Shown here: piece after piece, positions 1 through 7,149 of the stretch
How the letters are laid out: every line of letters starts with the position of its first letter
How positions within the stretch are numbered: position 1 is the first letter of the stretch
Source: Pseudocitrobacter corydidari
GTDB taxonomy: Bacteria > Pseudomonadota > Gammaproteobacteria > Enterobacterales > Enterobacteriaceae
Assembly (NCBI RefSeq): GCF_021172065.1
Contig: NZ_CP087880.1
Location: 1,526,583 to 1,590,582 of the forward strand
DNA: 64,000 nt
Direction of reading: 5' to 3'
Notes under the pieces: generated by a model
Seen by the model: only the letters and a program-made list of their open reading frames with translations
The model's database searches: none
What the model was told of the DNA's origin: nothing
Program-made: the position numbers and the translations under genes

Positions 1-141
1 TTTACCGGTCTGTTCGCTGGCCTGAGCCACGTCGGTATCGCAGGATACGTCCTGGCAGGTGTTCTGCTGCTGTCGGTTGGATACTTACTCAAACAGAAAG
101 CGCGTCGTCAGATGAAAAACGACGCAGAAAAAACGGCCTAA
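1..141 (+). CDS. PTS galactitol-type IIC component, C-terminal end (partial)
   Basis: The window opens inside a reading frame that ends at a TAA codon. The 46 visible residues start with a glycine-rich hydrophobic stretch (about residues 8-30) that looks like a last membrane helix, followed by a basic cytoplasmic tail rich in Lys, Arg and Gln. A IIB gene starts 23 bp downstream and a IIA gene follows, so this is most simply the end of the membrane permease (IIC) of the same PTS. Galactitol-family IIC proteins end in this way, but the remaining fragment is too short for a family assignment by itself. The call therefore rests mostly on its neighbours. Confidence 0.6.
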   Translation, partial: FTGLFAGLSHVGIAGYVLAGVLLLSVGYLLKQKARRQMKNDAEKTA

Positions 142-164
142 ACCCGATTATTGAGGATTAAAAA

Positions 165-449
165 ATGAAAAAGATCTTAGTGGTATGCGGAAACGGAATC
201 GCCTCCTCCTCCATCATGGTTTCTGTGCTGCAGGATTTCCTGAAAGAAGAAAAAATGGAAGCGCAGGTTGATAAATCATCGCTGATGGCCTGCACCGCCG
301 ACACCTTTAATGGCTACGACCTGATTGTTTCATCAACCAAACTCGATAACCCGGCGATTACCACACGCGTTATCGTCGGCGCCGGTTTGCTGACGGGCCT
401 GGGCGAAGATGAAATTTTCGCGGCAGTAAAAGAAGAACTGACGAAGTAG
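165..449 (+). CDS. PTS IIB component, galactitol/lactose-type fold
   Basis: A 94-residue protein that would pass phosphate from IIA to the incoming sugar at the IIC permease. The N-terminus has the IIB phosphocysteine loop: a short hydrophobic strand followed by Cys8-Gly-Asn-Gly, with a run of Ser residues next to it. Length and motif fit galactitol-type IIB proteins (GatB/SgcB-like). The gene lies 23 bp after the IIC end and 7 bp before IIA, so the three should be co-transcribed. The sugar cannot be read from IIB; the adjacent hexuloisomerase-like gene points to a pentitol, hexitol or keto-sugar phosphate route rather than classical galactitol breakdown. Confidence 0.85.
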   Translation: MKKILVVCGNGIASSSIMVSVLQDFLKEEKMEAQVDKSSLMACTADTFNGYDLIVSSTKLDNPAITTRVIVGAGLLTGLGEDEIFAAVKEELTK

Positions 450-456
450 GTGCAAA

Positions 457-915
457 ATGAAATTTGAGATTCTGGTAAACGATGTTGGCGACAATATTTC
501 AGATTACCGCACAGCAATCACCTTTGCAGGAACAAAGCTTCTGGAACAAGGCTACATCACACCCGCGTACATTGACGCGTGCCTGGAGCGCGAGAAAACG
601 TATCCGACCGGGCTGATGATGGCCAATGGTCAGGGGATTGCCATCCCGCATGCGGACTATACGCTGGTGAAAACAAACAGCATCAGCATCGTCCGCTTTG
701 CGAAAGATGTCGCCTTTGGGCAGATGGAAGACGCCGATTTAACCGTCGATTGCGGCATTATGTTTAACCTGGCGTTCGCCACCAGCGATCAGCATATGTC
801 AATTCTGCGTCGTCTGTTTACCCTGTTCCAGGACATCACCTTTATTGAGTCCTGCCGGAATCTGAAGGCAGAAGAAGTGGGTCAATACGTTCAGGAAATG
901 CTTAGCGCCTCCTGA
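457..915 (+). CDS. PTS IIA component, fructose/mannitol-galactitol type (PTS_EIIA_2)
   Basis: A 152-residue cytoplasmic phosphocarrier that receives phosphate from HPr and passes it to IIB. The expected phospho-histidine is His65, in the sequence Gly-Ile-Ala-Ile-Pro-His-Ala, the usual active-site signature of type-2 IIA domains. The following strand (residues about 73-85) and the Phe-rich C-terminal half match the family. It starts 7 bp after the IIB stop. As a single-domain IIA of normal length with the key residue intact it should be functional. Substrate unknown. Confidence 0.85.
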   Translation: MKFEILVNDVGDNISDYRTAITFAGTKLLEQGYITPAYIDACLEREKTYPTGLMMANGQGIAIPHADYTLVKTNSISIVRFAKDVAFGQMEDADLTVDCGIMFNLAFATSDQHMSILRRLFTLFQDITFIESCRNLKAEEVGQYVQEMLSAS

Positions 916-969
916 CGCCAGTGGGCAGAGAAGTCCTTTCTCTGCCCCACTCTCTATAGAAGCAATATC

Positions 970-1491
970 ATGAAAAATTACTCTCTTGTAACCGGCGAGC
1001 TCTCTTCCCTCGCCGACAGGATCGATCAAGCCGAATTCGACAAACTGATCGATTTCATTACTACAGCAGGCCATATCTTTTTGGCGGGCGCGGGGCGTTC
1101 GGGCCAGATGATCAACGCCTTCGCCAATCGATTAATGCACCTGGGCCTGGATGTCAGCGTGGTGGGTGAAATCAGTTCACCGCATTCACACCCCAATGAT
1201 CTGATGATTGTCGGTTCGGGTTCAGGCGAAACGCTCCGGTTGATTAACCAGGTTCAGATTGCGAAGAAAAACGGCGTGCGTATTGCGCTTATCACCACCG
1301 CACCGAATTCTACGCTGGCAGGGTTAGCGGATTGCGTGTTGACGATCCCGGCGGCAAGCAGCGTGCAACCGATGGGTTCATTGTTTGAACAGGCTTCGCT
1401 GTTAACCTACGACAGTATTGTGCTTACGCTCATGGAAAATCTGAACGAAACCAGTCTGAGCATGAAGCAGCGCCACGCAGATATCGAGTAA
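970..1491 (+). CDS. SIS-domain protein, 6-phospho-3-hexuloisomerase-like
   Basis: A 173-residue SIS-fold protein resembling the HxlB type, which interconverts 3-hexulose 6-phosphate and fructose 6-phosphate. Visible are the sugar-phosphate binding loop Gly-Ala-Gly-Arg-Ser-Gly (about residues 40-45), a second loop with Gly-Ser-Gly-Ser-Gly-Glu (about 82-87), and the C-terminal segment Gly-Ser-Leu-Phe-Glu-Gln (about 136-141), which in this family holds the catalytic glutamate. It is the last gene of the PTS operon, 54 bp after IIA. In Enterobacteriaceae, HxlB-like proteins beside a PTS probably process the imported sugar phosphate together with a UlaD/HxlA-like aldolase. Such an aldolase would have to lie upstream of this window. 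Confidence 0.75.
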   Translation: MKNYSLVTGELSSLADRIDQAEFDKLIDFITTAGHIFLAGAGRSGQMINAFANRLMHLGLDVSVVGEISSPHSHPNDLMIVGSGSGETLRLINQVQIAKKNGVRIALITTAPNSTLAGLADCVLTIPAASSVQPMGSLFEQASLLTYDSIVLTLMENLNETSLSMKQRHADIE

Positions 1492-1500
1492 ACCTTCCCC

Positions 1501-1540
1501 CGGTCATTAAACAACGGGCTTAATGGCCGTTCTTATTTCC
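1501..1540 (+). terminator. Probable intrinsic terminator of the PTS operon
   Basis: A 10-bp stem (1501-1510 with 1520-1529, one G-U pair) has a 9-base loop and is followed by a T-rich stretch. It begins 9 bp after the stop codon of the hexuloisomerase-like gene and lies before the ldhA promoter region, as expected for the end of the PTS transcript. Confidence 0.55.
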
Positions 1541-1658
1541 TCCTCTGGCATGTCTCTGAAAAAATAGCAGATTATTGTAGACTACAGGCCTTAAGAAAAG
1601 GCTTATACTTGCTGCTAATGTTCTTCCCGCATCGTGCAATTAAACTATTTTTTAAAAA

Positions 1659-1687
1659 TTGTAAGATAATTTTAGGCATGCTAATCT
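1659..1687 (+). promoter_or_regulatory. Candidate sigma-70 promoter for ldhA
   Basis: TTGTAA at 1659-1664 and TAATCT at 1682-1687 are separated by 17 bp and lie just upstream of the ldhA ribosome-binding site (GGAG at about 1702-1705). Hexamers and spacing fit a moderate sigma-70 promoter. The flanking DNA is AT-rich, so other promoters are possible. Confidence 0.4.
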
Positions 1688-1715
1688 GGCTCAAAAATCA
1701 CCGGAGAAAAGTCTT

Positions 1716-2705
1716 ATGAAAATCGCCGTTTATAGCACAAAGCAGTACGACAAAAAGTATCTGCAAAATGTGAATGAGGCTTATGGCTTTGAGCTTGAAT
1801 TTTTCGACTTTCTGTTAACGGAAAAAACCGCCAAAACGGCCCATGGCTGCGAAGCGGTATGTATCTTCGTCAATGATGACGGCAGCCGCCCGGTGCTGGA
1901 AGAGTTGAAGAAAAATGGCGTCAAGTACATCGCCCTGCGCTGTGCGGGCTTTAACAACGTCGATCTCGATGCGGCTAAAGAGCTGGGTCTGCGCGTGGTG
2001 CGCGTTCCAGCCTATTCGCCGGAAGCGGTCGCCGAACACGCCATAGGCATGATGATGACGCTGAACCGCCGTATTCACCGCGCGTATCAACGTACTCGTG
2101 ATGCTAACTTCTCGCTGGAAGGTCTGACCGGGTTCATCATGTACGGTAAAACCGCCGGGGTGATTGGTACCGGGAAAATCGGTATTGCCGCGCTGCGTAT
2201 ACTGAAAGGTTTCGGTATGCGTCTGTTGGCGTTCGATCCGTATCCGAGTGCTGCCGCGCTGGAACTGGGTGTTGAATATGTCGACCTGCAGACACTGTTT
2301 TCTCAGTCGGACGTTATCTCCCTGCACTGCCCGCTGACGCCGGAAAACTATCACCTGCTGAACGCCGATGCGTTTGCGCAGATGAAGGACGGTGTGATGA
2401 TCGTCAATACCAGCCGTGGTGCGCTGATTGATTCTCAGGCCGCGATTGATGCGCTGAAAAATCAGAAGATTGGCTCGCTGGGGATGGACGTATACGAGAA
2501 CGAACGCGATCTGTTCTTTGAAGATAAGTCTAACGACGTGATCCAGGATGACGTGTTCCGTCGCCTGTCTGCCTGCCATAACGTGCTGTTTACCGGGCAC
2601 CAGGCTTTCCTGACCGCCGAAGCGCTGACCAGCATTTCCGAAACCACGCTGGAAAACCTGCGTCAGATCGACAAAGGCACAGATTGCCCGAACGCATTGG
2701 CGTAA
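1716..2705 (+). CDS. ldhA: D-lactate dehydrogenase (fermentative)
   Basis: A 329-residue NAD-dependent D-2-hydroxyacid dehydrogenase that reduces pyruvate to D-lactate in mixed-acid fermentation. The sequence and length are close to E. coli LdhA. The Rossmann NAD-binding loop Gly-Thr-Gly-Lys-Ile-Gly is near residues 152-157. The catalytic Arg lies in Asn-Thr-Ser-Arg-Gly-Ala (about 235), the Glu in Tyr-Glu-Asn-Glu (about 264) and the His in Gly-His-Gln-Ala-Phe (about 296). A GGAG ribosome-binding site sits at a good distance from this ATG. In E. coli ldhA adjoins hslJ. Here a 10-kb sugar locus separates them while both keep the same orientation, which marks the locus as an insertion or an E. 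coli-side loss. Confidence 0.97.
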   Translation: MKIAVYSTKQYDKKYLQNVNEAYGFELEFFDFLLTEKTAKTAHGCEAVCIFVNDDGSRPVLEELKKNGVKYIALRCAGFNNVDLDAAKELGLRVVRVPAYSPEAVAEHAIGMMMTLNRRIHRAYQRTRDANFSLEGLTGFIMYGKTAGVIGTGKIGIAALRILKGFGMRLLAFDPYPSAAALELGVEYVDLQTLFSQSDVISLHCPLTPENYHLLNADAFAQMKDGVMIVNTSRGALIDSQAAIDALKNQKIGSLGMDVYENERDLFFEDKSNDVIQDDVFRRLSACHNVLFTGHQAFLTAEALTSISETTLENLRQIDKGTDCPNALA

Positions 2706-2716
2706 GTGCGTGCGGT

Positions 2717-2796
2717 TTGCCGGGTGGCGCTTGCGCTTACCCGGCCTACAAATGTGCAAATCCTGTAGGCCCGGCAAGCGCAAGCGCCCCGGGCAA
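2717..2796. repeat. Pair of inverted REP units (BIME-like)
   Basis: Two GC-rich palindromic units face each other, at 2717-2750 and 2764-2796. Each has the REP-style layout: a GCCGGG arm, a GC-rich loop, then CCGGCCTAC. Unit 2 is an inverted, imperfect copy of unit 1. The pair sits between the convergent ends of ldhA and the DUF1861 gene, the usual position of such elements, and could act as a bidirectional transcript end or mRNA stabiliser. Confidence 0.8.
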
Positions 2797-2797
2797 T

Positions 2798-3688
2798 TTA
2801 GCACGCCAGCCACTGCACTTCGCAGTCGCTTGTTCCGCAGAAAAGCAGCCTTCCCTCCGGCATCTGTAACCATCCCGCAGGAAACACCACATCGCGCAAA
2901 TCGTCGCGCTTGCTCTCTCCCGGCAGAAAATCATCGCGACACGCAACGATCTCGATTGGCGAACTTTGCCCACTGTGATAATCAAAGATAAACCGCGCCG
3001 CATAGTAGTGGCGGTTCAACTCCGAATCAAAATGCGCCACATGCGCCAGCACGTCAACACGGCCGTCAGGTAATAACTTCGCTGCGTTTACGCCACACCA
3101 GTCCATACTTTCAACGTGATGTAATAAAGTGGCTTTGTCTATCGATGACGCATTGAGATCTTTTAGCGTATCAACGATCGTCCAGCCAATCATCCCGCGC
3201 CCGCCAATCGCGCCCTGGGGCCGGGTAAATACCAGCACACGTGCGTCAGGCAAAGAGACAAGCCGAATATCCTTCATTCCCCACGGGCCCTTTGTCATCA
3301 GACGCATATGGAAAATTGATGGCCCCGCCCAAAACTGGGTGCGCCAGCGTACAGGTTGGTTATGCGCATCAAATTCGACCTCTACGCCACCGACAACGCG
3401 CTGGTTATCTATCCAGCAAACGAAGGGGTCCTGAAGCGCGAAGCGTGGCGCATCCTCCACCAGCAACGCATCGTTAAGCCCATCCCACTCAAAAAAACAG
3501 ACCTGCGACATTTCGCTCGCGCGTGCTTCCACACGCGCGGCAATAAGCCACCGATCTGCGTCGCGAAACGGCGCAGACGGATTATAAACATCCACATCTT
3601 TCACGCCGTGAAAACGAATTTTTCCGCCTTTGCGCGGCGTGCGTTGAGCAAGATAGCGCTGATAAAGATCGCTGACACGGGCTACCAT
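2798..3688 (-). CDS. DUF1861 family protein (GT108-like beta-1,2-mannosyltransferase/phosphorylase candidate)
   Basis: A 296-residue cytoplasmic protein. The start is taken as the ATG that shares one base with the GH130 stop codon (TAATG), which makes the two genes translationally coupled; the frame stays open for 20 more codons upstream inside GH130. Segments typical of DUF1861 are visible: Phe-His-Gly-Val (27-30), Asp-Val-Tyr-Asn-Pro-Ser-Ala-Pro-Phe (33-41), Ala-Ala-Arg-Val-Glu-Ala-Arg (50-56), Leu-Gln-Asp-Pro-Phe (85-89) and a Gly-Gly-Val-Glu strand (100-103). The repeated beta-strand pattern fits a five-bladed propeller like GH130. As I recall, the Leishmania members of DUF1861 are the mannogen enzymes now classed as GT108, which make and phosphorolyse beta-1,2-mannan. 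Whether this bacterial member is a phosphorylase, a transferase or a hydrolase is not known. It is the last gene of the operon. Confidence 0.75.
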   Translation of the reverse strand: MVARVSDLYQRYLAQRTPRKGGKIRFHGVKDVDVYNPSAPFRDADRWLIAARVEARASEMSQVCFFEWDGLNDALLVEDAPRFALQDPFVCWIDNQRVVGGVEVEFDAHNQPVRWRTQFWAGPSIFHMRLMTKGPWGMKDIRLVSLPDARVLVFTRPQGAIGGRGMIGWTIVDTLKDLNASSIDKATLLHHVESMDWCGVNAAKLLPDGRVDVLAHVAHFDSELNRHYYAARFIFDYHSGQSSPIEIVACRDDFLPGESKRDDLRDVVFPAGWLQMPEGRLLFCGTSDCEVQWLAC

Positions 3689-4746
3689 TACGCCAGCCTC
3701 AGGTGACGCCACAACGCATCCAGCGGCCAGGTCGCCAGCGCGGTGCATTCATCCGCCGCACCATACCAGACGTGCAGTACGTCATTGCGAATCAGTGCCC
3801 CGCAGGTGAACACGACATTGCCAAAGAAACCTTCCAGTTCATACGGCGCAGCAGGTTCCAGCAGCGGCACCGGCGATTTCGCCAGAATTTTGGTAGGGTC
3901 GTTCAGGTCAAGCAGCAGCGCACCGAGACAGTAACGTTGATCGGCATCGACGCCGTGATAAATCTCCAGCCAGCCGCGCTCTGTTTTAATCAACGGCGCG
4001 CCGCCGCCTGATTTACGCGCATCCCACTCATCGCCTGAACGCCCCAGCAGATGACGATGATTACCCCAGTGCAGCATATCCGGTGATTCGCAGATCCAGA
4101 TTTCCGGATGACCAAAGTGACACGGCGCCGGGCGGGTCAAGGCCATATAACGACCGTTCACCTTTTCCGGGAAGAAACAGACGTCGCGGTTATCCGGGCA
4201 GAGGATCAGCCCTTTCTTCTCGACGGTGACAAAATCGCGGGTTGTCGCCATGGCGGTAGAGATCCCAAGCGACGAGACGGCAGAATAGTTGATGTACCAG
4301 GTGTCGTCGATTTTGGTGATACGCGCATCTTCGCAGCCAAACTCTTCATACTGCGTGTCGGCGATAATAAAAGGATGATCGTCGATAGTGAAGTTCACAC
4401 CATCCGTGCTACGCGCCAGACGCAGATGCGACATAGAGGTCAGCCAGACCTGCGCGGTATCGCTTTTCAGCACAATAGTGCGCGGGTCGCTGAAGTCATA
4501 ACGGTCATCACGTTTATCAAACGAGGTGGTCGATTCCACCCAGCCGGCTTCCGTTTTTTCCAGCAGCGGAACGATAATCAAATTGGGATCGTGGCTAATC
4601 ACGCTTTCCGCGACGCGCAACAGCAGAATGATTTCATTGCCAAATTCGGTTACGCCGGTGTTGAACACGCATTCCACCTTCCTGCCTGGCAGAGAAGGCA
4701 CGATGTCTGCCGGGGTGATCAGCGGGTTATTACTGTGCCTGTTCAT
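3688..4746 (-). CDS. GH130 family beta-mannoside phosphorylase (or mannosidase)
   Basis: A 352-residue five-bladed propeller enzyme of glycoside hydrolase family 130. Most members cleave beta-mannosides with phosphate to give alpha-mannose 1-phosphate; one subgroup hydrolyses instead. Visible signatures are Phe-Asn-Thr-Gly-Val (28-32), Glu-Phe-Gly-Cys-Glu-Asp-Ala-Arg (135-142) with Asp140 as the likely proton donor, Leu-Thr-Arg-Pro (203-206), Arg-Lys-Ser-Gly-Gly-Gly (244-249) and Tyr-His-Gly (263-265). Arg205, Lys245 and His264 sit where phosphorolytic members keep phosphate-binding residues, which favours a phosphorylase; an alignment is needed. A GGAGAG ribosome site precedes this ATG. The start overlaps the GH13 end by 17 bp. 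A phosphomannomutase gene in the divergent operon fits mannose 1-phosphate as product. Confidence 0.85.
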   Translation of the reverse strand: MNRHSNNPLITPADIVPSLPGRKVECVFNTGVTEFGNEIILLLRVAESVISHDPNLIIVPLLEKTEAGWVESTTSFDKRDDRYDFSDPRTIVLKSDTAQVWLTSMSHLRLARSTDGVNFTIDDHPFIIADTQYEEFGCEDARITKIDDTWYINYSAVSSLGISTAMATTRDFVTVEKKGLILCPDNRDVCFFPEKVNGRYMALTRPAPCHFGHPEIWICESPDMLHWGNHRHLLGRSGDEWDARKSGGGAPLIKTERGWLEIYHGVDADQRYCLGALLLDLNDPTKILAKSPVPLLEPAAPYELEGFFGNVVFTCGALIRNDVLHVWYGAADECTALATWPLDALWRHLRLA

Positions 4747-6313
4747 AAACTCTCCTTTTAATTAAACAGTGATTCTTCGCAAGCTCAGTAGTGTCATCAC
4801 CATAGATGACCTCGGCTGCGAGGGTGTGCCACGGGTTGTGCTGTGGTTCGCCAAAATTAATCGCGACCCATACCTGTTCGCTGGCGCTGCGTCGTGAAAA
4901 CCAAATACACTCATTGCTCAACGTTAACGGACTTTGCTGACCATGGTTTAACGCCTCCGTGTGGCGGCGGAGCATGATAAGTTGCTGGTACTGGTGCCAA
5001 AACGATGACGCGTCCGCCTGCTGTGCCAACGCATTCAACGTAGCGATATCGCCGGTAACAGGCATCCATGGCGCGACCGTAGAGAACCCGCCGTTAGGCG
5101 CATCCCGCCAGGGAATGGGCGCTCTGGAGCCATCACGCGAGTGATCCATCGCCAGAGCCAGCGCCGCGTCAGGCGAGTTCCCTGCCGCCAGCGCAGTTTG
5201 ATAATGCGTGATACCCTGGATATCAAACAGTTGTTCTGCGGTTTGCGGACGATAGTCCGTCAGCCCCAGCTCTTCGCCCTGAAAAATAAACGGTACGCCG
5301 CTGACGGTCAGTTGCAGGGCAAGCACCGCCAGGGCCCGCTCGGTATCACGCTCGTTTTCGCCAAAACGGCTGATCATGCGGGACATGTCATGGCTGGAGA
5401 AAAACAGCGTTGGCAGACCAGGCTGCTGCTTAAGCGTATCTTTAAGAGCCTCGTACAGTTGGGTGACATTGAAGGCTTTCTGGCTACCAATGTTGAAGTT
5501 AAACACTACATCCATAAGCGTAGGGCTTTGATAACGCTTCAGTACGGCCAGGTCGTCGCTGCCAATCTCGCCAATCAGGAAAAAATCCCCACGCTGGCGG
5601 ATATAACGGCAAAGCCGTGCCAGGGTCGCGATAATGCCCGGTTGGTTGATATCGTGTTCGTGCTTCTGCTCGCCCTCCTCCTGCGGATTATCGTGCAGCA
5701 CGCCGTCGGTGGTGAGGAAGTTAATCACGTCGAAGCGAAAACCATCGACGCCCTGCGCTATCCAGAAATCAATAACCCGATGAATCTCCTTCTCTACCTG
5801 CGGATTCGCCCAGTTAAGGTCAACCTGCTGCGGGGCAAACTTATGGTAATAGTACTGCCCTGTATCGGGCTCTGCGGTCCATGCGCTACCGGAGAAAAAC
5901 GACTGCCAGTTATTGGGCTGGTCGCGAAAAATAAAGTAATCGCGATAGCGGCTGGCCGGGTTATTCCATGCATCCTTAAACCAGGGATGCTCAGATGAAA
6001 CGTGATTTACCACCAGATCGATAATGACGCGGATACCGCGCGCATGGCAGCCAGCCACCAACTGGCGAAAATCATCCATATCGCCAAAACGTTCATCCAC
6101 CGCGCAGTAGTCGCTGATGTCGTAGCCGTTATCCACCAGCGGTGACGGATAAAACGGCGTAATCCATACCGCTCCTATCCCAAGCGACTGAAGATAATCA
6201 AGCTTTGAGATAAGGCCAGGAAAATCTCCCAGCCCGTCGTTATTGCCGTCGCAGAACGACGGCAGATAGATTTGATAGCAGGTTGTCGCCTGCCACCACG
6301 GTTTACTCTCCAT
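4730..6313 (-). CDS. GH13 alpha-glucosidase, probably alpha-1,6-acting (oligo-1,6-glucosidase-like)
   Basis: A 527-residue cytoplasmic (no signal peptide) alpha-amylase-family enzyme. The catalytic set is intact: nucleophile Asp195 in Gly-Phe-Arg-Phe-Asp-Val-Ile, acid/base Glu249 in Ile-Gly-Glu-Ile, and Asp309 in Ser-Ser-His-Asp-Met. The N-terminus (Gln-Ile-Tyr-Leu-Pro-Ser-Phe, Asp-Gly-Leu-Gly-Asp) and the Asp-Leu-Val-Val-Asn-His motif (99-104) match oligo-1,6-glucosidases and exo-acting alpha-glucosidases. Val196 after the nucleophile is, in this family, linked to alpha-1,6 preference. Region V reads Gln-Val-Asp-Leu-Asn instead of the usual Gln-Pro-Asp-Leu-Asn. The gene overlaps GH130 and follows the permease genes, so it probably trims alpha-glucose from the imported oligosaccharide. 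A sucrose- or glucosylglycerate-phosphorylase role (GH13_18) looks less likely from these motifs. Confidence 0.85.
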   Translation of the reverse strand: MESKPWWQATTCYQIYLPSFCDGNNDGLGDFPGLISKLDYLQSLGIGAVWITPFYPSPLVDNGYDISDYCAVDERFGDMDDFRQLVAGCHARGIRVIIDLVVNHVSSEHPWFKDAWNNPASRYRDYFIFRDQPNNWQSFFSGSAWTAEPDTGQYYYHKFAPQQVDLNWANPQVEKEIHRVIDFWIAQGVDGFRFDVINFLTTDGVLHDNPQEEGEQKHEHDINQPGIIATLARLCRYIRQRGDFFLIGEIGSDDLAVLKRYQSPTLMDVVFNFNIGSQKAFNVTQLYEALKDTLKQQPGLPTLFFSSHDMSRMISRFGENERDTERALAVLALQLTVSGVPFIFQGEELGLTDYRPQTAEQLFDIQGITHYQTALAAGNSPDAALALAMDHSRDGSRAPIPWRDAPNGGFSTVAPWMPVTGDIATLNALAQQADASSFWHQYQQLIMLRRHTEALNHGQQSPLTLSNECIWFSRRSASEQVWVAINFGEPQHNPWHTLAAEVIYGDDTTELAKNHCLIKRRVYEQAQ

Positions 6314-6321
6314 AGCGCACC

Positions 6322-7149
6322 TTATTTAAGTGATAACGACATCCCTTCAAGGAAGTATTTGCGGAACACAATAAACAGAATGACGATCGGCAACATTTGC
6401 ACCACTGAACCGGCAAGCACTGGGCCGAGGTATACGCCATACGATTTACTAAAGGTCGCCAGCAGCACGGAGAACGGCATTTTGTCCACTTCGCGCATCA
6501 CGATAAGCGGCCACAGGAAGTTGTCCCATGAGCTGGAAAAGGTGAACAACGCAACGATAGCCAGTATGGATTTATTCAGCGGCATCATGACGTGACGCAG
6601 GATCCCCCACAGGCTGGCGTGATCGAGACGTGCTGCATAGAGATAATCGTTTGGCGTACCTTTAAAGCTTTGCGACACCATAAAAATCCCCCACGCGCTC
6701 ATGGCATACGGCAGGATCATGGCGCTATAGCTATTGATAAGCCCGAGTTCCCGCATCAGTACAAACTGCGGAATAATGAACATGAACACCGGGAAGACCA
6801 TCTGCACAATCAACAAGTTACGAAAAGCATTTTTACCGCGAAACTCCGTTTTCGCCACCGCATACCCCACCAGCATGGACGTAATTGTCACGCAGGCGGT
6901 TATGGTGATGGAGACAAACAGCGAGTTGCACAGCGTGCGTAAAAACGGTTTGTCGGCGCGATTGCTGTTATCAAACAAGAAGGTGTAGTTCTCCAGCGTT
7001 AAATGGCCGGAGAACAAACCGGTGGTATAGATTTCCGCCGTCGGTTTCAGCGACGAAATGACCATCCAGATAAACGGATAGAGCCAGGTGAGCGCCAGCA
7101 GAAACATCAGCGCGTGGATTACAAGACTCAAGGGAGTGAGCTTTTTCAT
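6322..7149 (-). CDS. ABC sugar transporter inner-membrane permease (MalG/AraQ type)
   Basis: A 275-residue permease with about six membrane helices; the first is near residues 9-31 (Leu/Ile-rich, ending in Trp-Leu-Tyr-Pro-Phe-Ile-Trp-Met). The cytoplasmic EAA-type coupling loop is around 165-185 and includes Ala-Ala-Arg-Leu-Asp-His-Ala. This is the CUT1 sugar-importer pattern. It lies 8 bp before the GH13 gene and starts directly after the partner permease, so it is in the same operon. The energy-coupling ATPase is encoded in the divergent operon. Confidence 0.9.
   Translation of the reverse strand: MKKLTPLSLVIHALMFLLALTWLYPFIWMVISSLKPTAEIYTTGLFSGHLTLENYTFLFDNSNRADKPFLRTLCNSLFVSITITACVTITSMLVGYAVAKTEFRGKNAFRNLLIVQMVFPVFMFIIPQFVLMRELGLINSYSAMILPYAMSAWGIFMVSQSFKGTPNDYLYAARLDHASLWGILRHVMMPLNKSILAIVALFTFSSSWDNFLWPLIVMREVDKMPFSVLLATFSKSYGVYLGPVLAGSVVQMLPIVILFIVFRKYFLEGMSLSLK

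Noticed and set aside
1815..2873. Long minus-strand frame across ldhA (352 codons)
   Set aside because: It lies opposite a clear ldhA gene, its product is rich in Arg, His and Gln as is typical for an antisense shadow frame, and no ribosome site is apparent.
5141..5998. Plus-strand frame of 285 codons inside the GH13 gene
   Set aside because: Shadow of the GH13 coding sequence on the other strand; no family features and the GH13 motifs are unambiguous.
4730..6313. Sucrose or glucosylglycerate phosphorylase for the GH13 gene
   Set aside because: The nucleophile region Phe-Asp-Val-Ile and overall start resemble oligo-1,6-glucosidases more than the phosphorylase subfamily; kept only as an alternative.
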